Position numbers and translations under genes: made by a program | Assembly: GCA_964472545.1 (NCBI GenBank) | Contig: CAYYNP010000198.1 | Location: forward strand, 1-19,291 | DNA length: 19,291 bases | Direction: 5' to 3' | Source of the DNA: CAYYNP01 sp964472545 | Lineage (GTDB): Bacteria; Planctomycetota; Planctomycetia; Pirellulales; Thermoguttaceae | Shown: one piece after another, positions 6,879 to 13,678 of the stretch | How positions within the stretch are numbered: the stretch's first letter is position 1 | Layout: each line of letters opens with the position of its first letter | Notes under the pieces: model-generated | Told to the model about the DNA's origin: nothing | Databases searched by the model: none | What the model saw: the letters and a program-made list of their open reading frames with translations, nothing else

Positions 6879-9311
6879 CTATTGTAAATGCGGCGGCGGC
6901 ACCGGCTCACCGGCCAGTTGGGCCCGACGGGCACGCTCGGCGTAGGTGCCGTAGAACGGGGCGTTGCCGTCGAGCCAGATGTGCAGTCGTTGCCTCTCGG
7001 CGGCGCTCAACCGCACGGTCGGCTTGTGCGTTGCGTCTTCGAGAATCGACGTGAGCGGGCTCGAGTCGACTCCACACCGGCCGGGGATCGTGACCGTCTG
7101 GTGGATGCTCTGCCCGCCCCATTCGTACCAGCGGACGAACGGCCGCAGATTCTCGTACGACCGGCTGAACGTCCCGGCCGATTCGCCGACCAGCGACAAC
7201 TCGCTCTTGCCAGGCCCGGCCGCCCCGTCGTGACACTCAACGCACCGGCGGTCGAGCACCGGCTGGACCAGCCGTGGAAAGCCGAACGGCCGCGTGCCGT
7301 CGGGGCCCGGTTCGATCACCGACGGCTCGCGGCGCGTGGCCATTAGCGGCCGCCTCGGAGGCGTGGTGCCGGGACGCTCGTGACATCCCACGCACCCCCG
7401 TCGCTCGCCCGGCTGCAAGTACGTCAAACTCCGCATACTCTGCACGGCCCGGCCCCGCGCGTCGACCGCCTGAAAGTAAAGCGGCTTGCCCGCCGGCGCC
7501 CGAAAATACGCGGAGCCGTCCAATTCGACCGGCACGGTGCCCAGCAGCATGCGGGCGGACTCGGCGTTGGCGTAGCCGATTCGCGGTTGGTTGGCGATGT
7601 GCGTTTCCGACTTCGGCAGCACCTGGAAGACTCGCAGCGACCGTACCGGCCGATCCACCGGTAGCGGCAACAGGCTCCAAGAAACGTCGCTGAGGATAAA
7701 CTCACCCTCGCTGCCTAGTTCGGAATCACACGTGCTGGGAATCGCCGCGGGACGTCGCTGCGGAGCGAACGGGATCGGGTTCAACGAGCAGATTCCCTCC
7801 TCCCGATAGAGCAACTCCATGTTGCCGAACCGGTCGAGGTAGTAGACGCCGATCTCCGTATCGCGCACTTCGCCCGAACTGCAGCCCGGCAGCGGGTCGA
7901 AGCTGAACCCGACCAGGTAGAAATCCTCCGAGAGCGGCCACGGGCCATGGTAGTAGCTCCGCGGCCATTGATCGGGGGCTTCCGGAAAGGGGACATCGGG
8001 CGTGATCATTTCGAGCGACTCGAAGCTGTCCTCTCCAGTTTGGCCATCGAGCTTGGCCTTCGAAGGATCGAACACGACGACCGAGCCGCCCACGTCGGCA
8101 TGATGGGCCCCGGCAATGAACGCGATCCGATTCGAGCCGGGGATGGCCCGGGGTTGGAAGCAGGTGCTGATCCGCTTGGTGTAGTTGCCAAACAGCACGG
8201 CCGGGTTGGTGCCGTCGGGATTGCTCACCCAAAGGCCGTGAAAGTGGGCTGCCGAGCGGTCGACGTAGTCCCAGCGGCAATAGACGATCCGGCCGTCGCC
8301 CAACACGGAAGGGTGCCACTCGTTGGTCTCGTGGAAGGAGAGCGTGCGGACGTTGCCCCCGTCAACGTCCATCCGGTGCAGCGTGGTGGTGGGTATCGGC
8401 TCGAACGGATTGTCGCAACGGCAGAACCCGCCGCGGCGTCCGGACACGAAGACCACGCCACCGTCGGGCATCGGACACGGGTTGAAGTCGTCGTTGGGCC
8501 CAGTGGTCAAACGCCGCAGGTTGCCGCCGTCGACGTCGACCGCGTAGATGTGGAAACAGCAGCGGTTCGGCGAGTAGTAGTTCAACTCGTCGGGAACGTC
8601 GGCCGCTCGCGGAAAGTGCGTCCAATTGCCGCGCGGCGCGTGTTCCCGGGTTACGTTGTCGAGTTCGGCGAACGCGAAGAAGACCGTGCGGCCGTCGTGC
8701 GAGAGGGCCGGCGTGGCGTAGTTGCCCGGCGGCAAGCGCCCGGCGATCAGGTCGCGGGTTTTGGCCGAACGCCCCGGCTCGAGCAACACATACAGCCCTC
8801 CGCCGGAAATGCCGTCGTAGTTGTAGTAATAGCCGATGTACTCGTGAAGCATCTGGCAGATGAAACGCCGCCGTTTCATCAACAAGATCGGGCGATCGGC
8901 CAGCAGCGGATTCTTCCAGGCGACGGCTCGAGTGAGGCTGCGGATTTCGCGGTAGAGCGCCAGCCGGGCCGGTTCGTCCAGCGTATCGACGGCGTCGACT
9001 TGGCTCTGAAATCGATCCAGCGCAGCGGTTTCGGAGGCAAATCCCGGTTGGCCGATGTCGGGCGTTCGCTTCAGCGCCGCCAGAAGCTGCTCGGCGCCCG
9101 CCAGCGCGTCGCGTATGGCCTGCGGATCCTGCGGCCGGCGATCGCGGCGGCGCTCTTGGGCGGCCCAATCGGCCTCGACCATGGTGCGAAACGTCGTTTC
9201 CTCGTTCGACGATCTGGGCGTTTCGCTACGGCTCGGTAGAACGGCCGTCAGCCACGAGATCACCACGACAAGACCGATCCAGCGCCCTCTTCGGCCACAA
9301 CAGCGGATCAT
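6879..9311 (-). CDS. HzsA-related secreted beta-propeller with two c-type haem motifs
   Basis: The 810-residue protein starts at the ATG at 9311, with GGAGGT at 9317-9322. Residues 11-27 are a signal peptide or anchor. PD40/TolB-like propeller strands run from about residue 195, for example HIYAVDVDGGNLRRLT and LHRMDVDGGNVRTLS. The C-terminal region carries two haem c attachment motifs, CVGCH (640-644) and CVECH (690-694). This layout matches proteins labelled HzsA-related after the hydrazine synthase alpha subunit. In true HzsA, as I recall, the first haem has a tyrosine proximal ligand, whereas both motifs here end in His, and no HzsB or HzsC gene is present. Hydrazine synthesis is therefore unlikely. 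A periplasmic or extracellular redox or electron-transfer role on an unknown substrate is inferred. Twin Cys residues (251-252, 297, 299) may bind metal. Confidence 0.85.
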   Translation of the reverse strand: MIRCCGRRGRWIGLVVVISWLTAVLPSRSETPRSSNEETTFRTMVEADWAAQERRRDRRPQDPQAIRDALAGAEQLLAALKRTPDIGQPGFASETAALDRFQSQVDAVDTLDEPARLALYREIRSLTRAVAWKNPLLADRPILLMKRRRFICQMLHEYIGYYYNYDGISGGGLYVLLEPGRSAKTRDLIAGRLPPGNYATPALSHDGRTVFFAFAELDNVTREHAPRGNWTHFPRAADVPDELNYYSPNRCCFHIYAVDVDGGNLRRLTTGPNDDFNPCPMPDGGVVFVSGRRGGFCRCDNPFEPIPTTTLHRMDVDGGNVRTLSFHETNEWHPSVLGDGRIVYCRWDYVDRSAAHFHGLWVSNPDGTNPAVLFGNYTKRISTCFQPRAIPGSNRIAFIAGAHHADVGGSVVVFDPSKAKLDGQTGEDSFESLEMITPDVPFPEAPDQWPRSYYHGPWPLSEDFYLVGFSFDPLPGCSSGEVRDTEIGVYYLDRFGNMELLYREEGICSLNPIPFAPQRRPAAIPSTCDSELGSEGEFILSDVSWSLLPLPVDRPVRSLRVFQVLPKSETHIANQPRIGYANAESARMLLGTVPVELDGSAYFRAPAGKPLYFQAVDARGRAVQSMRSLTYLQPGERRGCVGCHERPGTTPPRRPLMATRREPSVIEPGPDGTRPFGFPRLVQPVLDRRCVECHDGAAGPGKSELSLVGESAGTFSRSYENLRPFVRWYEWGGQSIHQTVTIPGRCGVDSSPLTSILEDATHKPTVRLSAAERQRLHIWLDGNAPFYGTYAERARRAQLAGEPVPPPHLQ

Positions 9312-9745
9312 CCAACACCTCCGGTCAGCCGAACGTCCCGACGGACAGCCCCTTTCAAACCACTCCCCTGCATGCTAGCGAAGACGGCCGATATGCACAA
9401 ATACCCCGCCGCGGTTGCCCGGCGGAGTGAAGACGACGTTGTCGAGCCCCGTCTTTCCGGCCTCATCGGCAGGATCGGTAGAATCGTCACGCCCGGCCAC
9501 CGTCGCCCAGCTTGCCGCGATGCAAAAAGTCAACGTGCGGCCGAAGGCTTTGAATTGTCGTAAGCCATTGCCATATCGCGACTTCTACCGTTCGGGCTCG
9601 GAGCGAACCCAGCCGTTGTGGCAAAAACACAACGATCGCGTTTGCCTTGCCCCTTTTCGGAGGCAATGTTTTCCTAGGCGGTTGTTGGCCGATGAAAACT
9701 CTAGCCAACGTGAATAATCCGTACGACCCTAAAAGGAGCGTAGCG
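9312..9745. other. 434-nt divergent intergenic region
   Basis: Separates the minus-strand HzsA-like gene from the plus-strand small secreted protein, so it should hold both promoters. Apart from the minus-strand candidate at 9372-9400, I see a GTTGGC/GCCAAC inverted pair (9684-9689 and 9704-9709) just upstream of AATAAT at 9713-9718. This could be an operator beside a -10 element. The short open frames inside lack ribosome sites and recognisable composition. Confidence 0.4.
9372..9400 (-). promoter_or_regulatory. Candidate promoter for the HzsA-like gene
   Basis: On the minus strand, TTGTGC (9395-9400) and TAGCAT (9372-9377) are spaced by 17 nt, about 60 nt above the start codon at 9311. The hexamers match consensus only partly. 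Confidence 0.3.
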
Positions 9746-10246
9746 ATGCATAGGATCTCTTGGGGGGCGGCCCTGCTTGCGGTTGTCGTGCTGGCAGAGG
9801 GGGCCGCGGCCGATTGCCCCCAGTGTGAGAAGCAGACCGGCTATGGGGCGGCACCCTGTGCGGCGGGCGTGAACATCCAGGGCGGCTGCTGCGATTGTAC
9901 GCCCACCCCCTGCGACAACGCCTGGGCCGGCTACTGCCAGGAGAAGGCCAGACGCCAGGCATTTTGGGCCGGCGTGGGGACCGGCAGCGGCGGAGCGGCG
10001 ATGGGCGGCTTCCCCGGGATAGGAAGAATCGGCTGGCGGACGCCGCAATTCACGCGGGCCTCGCAATGCACCACCTGCGTCACGACGACGAAAGCCGGCG
10101 GCGGCGGACTTCCCAAGCCGGCGGCCGCTGCGCCGGCGACGCCGCTGGAGCCGCTTCCCGACGGCCTCATCGAACCGGCTCCCCTGCCGCCGACGCCCAA
10201 GCTTCAGCGACCGGAATCGACTTGGCGTTTGCCCCGGCTGCGATAA
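9746..10246 (+). CDS. Small secreted Cys-, Gly- and Pro-rich protein of unknown function
   Basis: 166 residues, starting at the ATG at 9746 behind AAAAGGAG (9731-9738). A longer frame upstream lacks such a site. A signal peptide is clear (hydrophobic residues 7-20, probable cleavage after GAAA, before Asp23-Cys24). The mature protein has ten cysteines (24, 27, 38, 48, 49, 51, 56, 64, 108, 111), including CPQC, CCDC and CTTC. These suggest disulfides or metal binding in an oxidising compartment. A Gly-rich stretch (about 76-97) and a Pro-rich tail (about 124-156) look disordered. I recognise no family. It is monocistronic, with its own terminator hairpins and a convergent TPR gene behind it. 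Confidence 0.75.
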   Translation: MHRISWGAALLAVVVLAEGAAADCPQCEKQTGYGAAPCAAGVNIQGGCCDCTPTPCDNAWAGYCQEKARRQAFWAGVGTGSGGAAMGGFPGIGRIGWRTPQFTRASQCTTCVTTTKAGGGGLPKPAAAAPATPLEPLPDGLIEPAPLPPTPKLQRPESTWRLPRLR

Positions 10247-10294
10247 GCCCCCGGCGAAATACCGGAACAAATGTCAGGATTGCTTTCAGCCGGC

Positions 10295-10309
10295 CGGTCC
10301 TTCGGACCG
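10295..10309. repeat. Small hairpin after the Cys-rich protein gene
   Basis: CGGTCC and GGACCG pair around a TTC loop, 48 nt past the stop codon. No T-tract follows. It is part of a cluster of three hairpins in this gap. Confidence 0.35.
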
Positions 10310-10337
10310 ATCTAACCAGATAGACACGCCGGGAGGG

Positions 10338-10359
10338 CGGGACAAGTGTTGTCCCGTTT
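10338..10359 (+). terminator. Rho-independent terminator candidate for the Cys-rich protein gene
   Basis: CGGGACAA (10338-10345) and TTGTCCCG (10349-10356) form a perfect 8-bp stem with a GTG loop, followed by TTTC. Confidence 0.55.
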
Positions 10360-10365
10360 CAGGAT

Positions 10366-10408
10366 AAAGATCATGGTACGGTGACGGATCACCATACCAT
10401 GATCTTTT
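10366..10408. terminator. Strong bidirectional terminator between convergent genes
   Basis: The arms 10366-10384 and 10389-10407 pair over 19 positions with a single C/A mismatch and a 4-nt loop (CGGA). The stem begins with AAAGATC and ends with GATCTTT followed by T, so A/T tracts flank it on both strands. It lies between the stops of the plus-strand Cys-rich gene and the minus-strand TPR gene, as expected for a shared terminator. Confidence 0.8.
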
Positions 10409-10447
10409 GTTGCGCGCGGTCGGTATTTGGGCCATACGCCGCGAGGG

Positions 10448-11911
10448 CTAGGGCGCCCGCTTCAACTGGTCGAGCAGCGCCTGGGCGGCCTCCCGTTTCC
10501 AGAACAGCCCTTTCGACTCCAACGCGATCTCGAGCTGTTGAGTCGCGGCATCTCTGGCCTTTTGGTCCTCCGAGCGGGCCAGCAGTACGGCGAGGAAGTA
10601 ACGCGTATCGGACGAGACGCTCCGGGAATTGAACGCCTGCTGCATGGCTTGTTGGGCCTGCTGAAACTGCCCGTTGTGGTACAGCGCCCAACCGTAGGTG
10701 GAATAGGCCTCGGAGGCGTAGTTCGAGCGGGCAAAGCTCTGCAGATTCCTGGCGGCGTACTGCAGCGCCCTGCGCTTTGGCTCCGCCTCCGGCTGTTCGC
10801 AGAGGGCCAAAGCCAGGTTGTTCGTGGCGGCGAAGCTGCCCGGGTTCGAGTCGGCGGCCGACTTGAAGTACGTTGCCGCCGAGACATAGTCCTTCAAGAA
10901 CAGCGATACGAGGCCACGGCGAAGCTTAGCGGCGAACGAGTCGGGATCGATACTGAGGGCCTTCACGACCTGTGTCTTGGCCTTTTCGAAGTCGCCGATC
11001 TCCATATACCACCCGGAGGCGACCAGTCGCACGTTCAGATCGTCGCCTTCCTTCCGGTCCGCCAGCCCCAGGGCGTACTCCATCCACTGCTTGGCTGAAT
11101 CCCGATAATTCTCATGCTTCTCGCTGGCACCGTGATACAGCAGGGCCAGTTGCGCTGCATGGTTCAGGACGTTGGGATCGGCTTCTTCGGCATCCTGTAG
11201 CAGTTGCTTTGTATGATTGACGCACTCGGTCATAACGGCCCGGTCCGAGTCCGCTTCCATGCCCTGTTGGAAGCGTACCTTGGCAAGCTGGATCAAAGCG
11301 TTAGCATTTTCGGGCTCTATGCCAAGCAACGCTTCGAGGCTCTGCCGGGCGTTCTCCAGTTCGGCGTTTCGCCCCGCGTCGGCGTCGGCGGGAAGCAGGC
11401 CGCGCCGATTCAGAGCCAAATTGGCCTGGCCGGCGAAGATCCTAAGTTGCAGGGCCTTCTTCCGTATCGCCCCCCCAGCGAACGACTGCATCAGCGTGCT
11501 CGCTTTGCCGAACAACATGCCGGCGCCGCTCACTTCCCCAGTTTGCAGCGCGATGCCGCCCAGGAGCACGTAGGCCTCCGGATCGTTGGGTGTGCGAACC
11601 ACCGCCCTTTCCAGCGAAACACGGGCTGGGCCCTCTTGTCGGGCGGCGACGAACCAGGCAAACATGATCACGTTCGGCGGCGGCAACTCGCGATGCGCGC
11701 GACAGGCAGTCTCGAGGTTCTTTAGCGCCGCATCAAGCTGGAGCTTCTTGAAGTCCGCCAGTGCGTCTTTGACTTCCTGGATCTGCATGGTAGGCGACGA
11801 CTCGCTCAAGTCGACCGAAATCTGCCCGGCGGCTTCTCCGGCGGAGAAAAGTAGTGCGCACGCGGCAACGATACTCATCGCGGCCGCCACACGAATGGAT
11901 GGGGGTCTCAT
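10448..11911 (-). CDS. Exported tetratricopeptide-repeat protein
   Basis: 487 residues with an N-terminal signal peptide (hydrophobic 8-24, probable cleavage near AGEAAGQ). The ATG at 11911 has AAAGGAA at 11921-11927; Met12 (11878) is an alternative start. Helix-turn-helix repeats of TPR type occur through the protein, at about 91-128, 185-220, 290-322, 326-358, 360-395 and 398-430. They show the usual pattern of small residues and end-of-repeat Pro, for example KALSIDPDSFAAKLRRG and YGWALYHNGQFQQAQQAM. TPRs bind peptides or other proteins, and here the site would be periplasmic. No enzymatic domain or membrane anchor is visible. The gene is isolated: convergent with the Cys-rich protein and divergent from the Spy-like protein. 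A partner cannot be named. Confidence 0.85.
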   Translation of the reverse strand: MRPPSIRVAAAMSIVAACALLFSAGEAAGQISVDLSESSPTMQIQEVKDALADFKKLQLDAALKNLETACRAHRELPPPNVIMFAWFVAARQEGPARVSLERAVVRTPNDPEAYVLLGGIALQTGEVSGAGMLFGKASTLMQSFAGGAIRKKALQLRIFAGQANLALNRRGLLPADADAGRNAELENARQSLEALLGIEPENANALIQLAKVRFQQGMEADSDRAVMTECVNHTKQLLQDAEEADPNVLNHAAQLALLYHGASEKHENYRDSAKQWMEYALGLADRKEGDDLNVRLVASGWYMEIGDFEKAKTQVVKALSIDPDSFAAKLRRGLVSLFLKDYVSAATYFKSAADSNPGSFAATNNLALALCEQPEAEPKRRALQYAARNLQSFARSNYASEAYSTYGWALYHNGQFQQAQQAMQQAFNSRSVSSDTRYFLAVLLARSEDQKARDAATQQLEIALESKGLFWKREAAQALLDQLKRAP

Positions 11912-12547
11912 AGTCCTGTGTTCCTTTCTAGATGTTCACACACGAAGGCCTCCCGGCCTTGCTCAATTGGGCTTCCCTTAGCCCAGGTGCCGGAGTCCAA
12001 ATGTAGGTTACGTCGAAAAAGCTTGCAGGGCAAGGGGCCGAGAAAATGAAGGGCTGCGGGCAGATTCGGCCTGAGTTTGCCGGCCTCCAGGCACGGCTGG
12101 CGCCGAATCTGACGGGTGAATCCCCGCGATGTGGCTTCGACGCCATGGCGGCGACAACGTTCTGCTCGTCCTACGGAGCCCGTTCGCAACTTGTTCTTCT
12201 GCAAGAAGTTCGGAGATTCTGGGAGTAAGCAATCGCCCAACCCGTTCGTAGTGCCCCGATTCATCGGGGCCGTGCAGCGGAATCCCGTGAAAGACCGCAT
12301 AAATGCGGTCACTATGAACGGCTCTTGACGGGTTCGGCGAATGAGTACTTCTGGGAAGCAACGCGCGTGGTACGGACTTTCGGCGCCCAGCTTGCTCCTT
12401 CGGCGGCCCGCACGAGACGAGCAACCCGGTCGAACGAAGTGGCCTCCGAGTTCGCCCATTATTTCCATTCTGTTGTCGAATCTGGTATTGTATGGTTGTT
12501 TACTGTCCCAAGATTAAACTACCCATATTTGAGAAAGGGAAACGACC
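11912..12547. other. 636-nt divergent intergenic region with hairpins
   Basis: Next to the TPR gene there are two small stems: AAGGCC/GGCCTT (11945-11960) and TGGGC/GCCCA (11968-11985). These would fall in that gene's leader RNA. The compound repeat at 12242-12321 is listed separately. An AT-rich stretch at about 12465-12530 probably holds the promoter of the downstream plus-strand gene, but I cannot place its boxes. The 186-codon and shorter open frames here show no ribosome site or family resemblance and I treat the region as non-coding. Confidence 0.45.
12242..12321. repeat. Compound inverted repeat C (outer arms plus two inner hairpins)
   Basis: Outer 12-bp arms (12242-12253 and 12310-12321) pair with one mismatch (CCGTTCGTAGTG against CCGTTCATAGTG). 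Inside are two perfect stems, GCCCCGA/TCGGGGC with loop TTCA (12253-12270) and GACCGCA/TGCGGTC with loop TAAA (12293-12310). Inner and outer stems share their boundary bases. This could be a decayed REPIN-like element or a structured RNA. Confidence 0.55.
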
Positions 12548-12952
12548 ATGAGACGATTTGTGTCTGGCAGAGGCGTGTGTCGAGCGGTGTTGGCCGCGGC
12601 GATTTTGGCTTCCTCGGCCATCGGTAGCGTGGCGATCGGACAGGAGACGACCGCAGATCCGCCGGCGGCGGCGCAGAAGAAGTTTCGCGGTCGGCTGCCG
12701 AACTACTACCGTCACGTGGTCGACCAGAAGCAGCGCGAGGCAATCTACGCCATCCAAGAGGAGTACGCCGCGAAAATCGCCGCCCTGCAGGCCCAGCTTG
12801 ACGCGATGGTCGAAGAGCGCGACGGCAAGGTTGCCGGCGTGCTCACTGCCGAACAGGCCCAGAAGGTGAAGCAGTTGGCGGACGAGGCAAAGGCCAAGCG
12901 TGATGCAAAGAAGACGGCCGAAACGCCGCCAGACGAAAGCGAAAAGGAATAA
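12548..12952 (+). CDS. Small periplasmic Spy/CpxP-like helical protein
   Basis: 134 residues, starting at the ATG at 12548 with AAAGGGA at 12534-12540. Residues 1-31 are a signal peptide (probable cleavage after AIG, before Gln32). The mature part is almost all charged helix (about 58-123), with an LTAEQ sequence at 99-103 like the LTxxQ signature of CpxP and Spy. Those proteins are periplasmic chaperones or stress sensors. A coiled-coil role is all that composition supports here. The tail is Lys/Glu-rich and likely disordered. It is a single-gene unit followed by an inverted repeat (13003-13069) before a convergent gene. Confidence 0.75.
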   Translation: MRRFVSGRGVCRAVLAAAILASSAIGSVAIGQETTADPPAAAQKKFRGRLPNYYRHVVDQKQREAIYAIQEEYAAKIAALQAQLDAMVEERDGKVAGVLTAEQAQKVKQLADEAKAKRDAKKTAETPPDESEKE

Positions 12953-13002
12953 GCGGCCCTCTCGAGAGCGGCCGATTCCAGCAATCGGAAACACCGGTGT
13001 GC

Positions 13003-13069
13003 CACTGCTTCGCAGAAGCAGTGCCGCCGGTCTCTTGTCTCGCAGAGAACACTGCTTCTGCGAAGCAGT
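13003..13069. repeat. REPIN-like inverted repeat D
   Basis: ACTGCTTCGCAGAAGCAGT (13004-13022) is palindromic around GCA, and its exact reverse complement occurs at 13051-13069. Each unit folds into an 8-9-bp hairpin and the pair can form one long stem. It lies between convergent genes, 50 nt after the Spy-like gene and 53 nt before the end of the winged-helix gene, so it may terminate both. Confidence 0.75.
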
Positions 13070-13121
13070 CGCACGCGACTGACACGCAACGCGGCCACGC
13101 TGCCGCCGCGTGAACACTCGA

Positions 13122-13343
13122 CTAGCGCAGCGTGACGACTCGGGTGCGGCCCTCTTCTTCGATCGAGATCTTGCCCTCGCGGGCAAGCCATCCCAGGGCC
13201 TGCATCACGGTGTCGCGCGGCTCGCCAACGGTTTTGACCAACTTGGCCATGCTCAACGGCCCGTTGGCCGAAAGTGCCTGCCAGACGGCGCCGGCCGTTT
13301 CGCCGACGCGCGTAACACATGAGGTCGCGGCTGCCGTTGCCAT
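13122..13343 (-). CDS. Winged helix-turn-helix protein, DUF2582 type
   Basis: 73 residues. The start at 13343 is fixed by the ribosome site below; longer frames upstream are not supported. GETAGAVWQALSANGPLS (14-31), KLVKTVG (34-40) and ALGWLAREGKI (49-59), ending in a beta hairpin, match the small stand-alone winged-helix family DUF2582 (PF10771). The Gly-Trp-Leu-Ala-Arg-Glu-Gly-Lys wing segment is its hallmark. Members are presumed DNA-binding or protein-binding, but no target is established. It is divergent from scpA across a 335-nt gap. ScpB, the usual partner of ScpA, is also winged-helix, but this protein is far too short to be ScpB. Confidence 0.85.
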   Translation of the reverse strand: MATAAATSCVTRVGETAGAVWQALSANGPLSMAKLVKTVGEPRDTVMQALGWLAREGKISIEEEGRTRVVTLR

Positions 13344-13344
13344 C

Positions 13345-13356
13345 GGATCACCTCCT
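13345..13356 (-). promoter_or_regulatory. Near-complete Shine-Dalgarno sequence
   Basis: On the minus strand, AGGAGGTGATCC precedes the DUF2582-type gene. All 12 bases are complementary to the conserved 3' end of 16S rRNA, with the GGAGG core 7 nt from the ATG. It decides the start and predicts strong translation. Confidence 0.85.
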
Positions 13357-13398
13357 GCTGATGAGTCAACGGTGAGAATAGAGACTGAGTATGCGCAG

Positions 13399-13426
13399 AG
13401 TATACAAGGAAGTTCGGTTCGGGCAA
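13399..13426 (-). promoter_or_regulatory. Candidate promoter for the winged-helix gene
   Basis: On the minus strand, TTGCCC (13421-13426) and TATACT (13399-13404) are spaced by 16 nt. The implied transcript start is about 50 nt above the ATG at 13343. Confidence 0.45.
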
Positions 13427-13678
13427 AGGGGCCGATCGGGCAAGGTGTTCCGCGTTCGTGTGGGGGCGCTGCAAGAACACACACGGTTCGATCGTCACAT
13501 AAGCCCCCGCTTCTGGGGGAAGCTTCAAGTCGCACGCCCCCGCTGGACGAAAATGACTGTACGACGTGGGCAGTTTTTTCCGGTTAGGGCGGATGGCCCC
13601 GCGACCGCCACCCGCTCGTCTTGCCGACCCAAAACGGTTAGACTGGGAGGTCTGGGGGGCGTCGTTCCCGGCCGCCCA

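Larger units (their letters stand above)
13344..13678. other. 335-nt divergent intergenic region
   Basis: Besides the minus-strand ribosome site and promoter candidate listed separately, it must contain the scpA promoter, for which I see no convincing boxes. GGGAGG at about 13646-13651 is too far from the scpA start to act as its ribosome site. The open frame continues upstream of scpA here but has no family resemblance. Confidence 0.4.

Noticed and set aside
5425..6945. Plus-strand open frame of 506 codons
   Set aside because: Antisense to the ceramidase-like gene and across an inverted repeat. No family resemblance and no ribosome site.
7947..9239. Plus-strand open frame of 430 codons
   Set aside because: Antisense shadow of the HzsA-like gene.
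6879..9311. True hydrazine synthase subunit
   Set aside because: Both haem motifs are CxxCH and the other subunits and anammox genes are absent, so only a distant HzsA-like relation is supported.
11908..12468. Minus-strand open frame of 186 codons upstream of the TPR gene
   Set aside because: It runs through hairpins and repeat C, has no ribosome site, and reads as atypical low-quality protein. Treated as non-coding.
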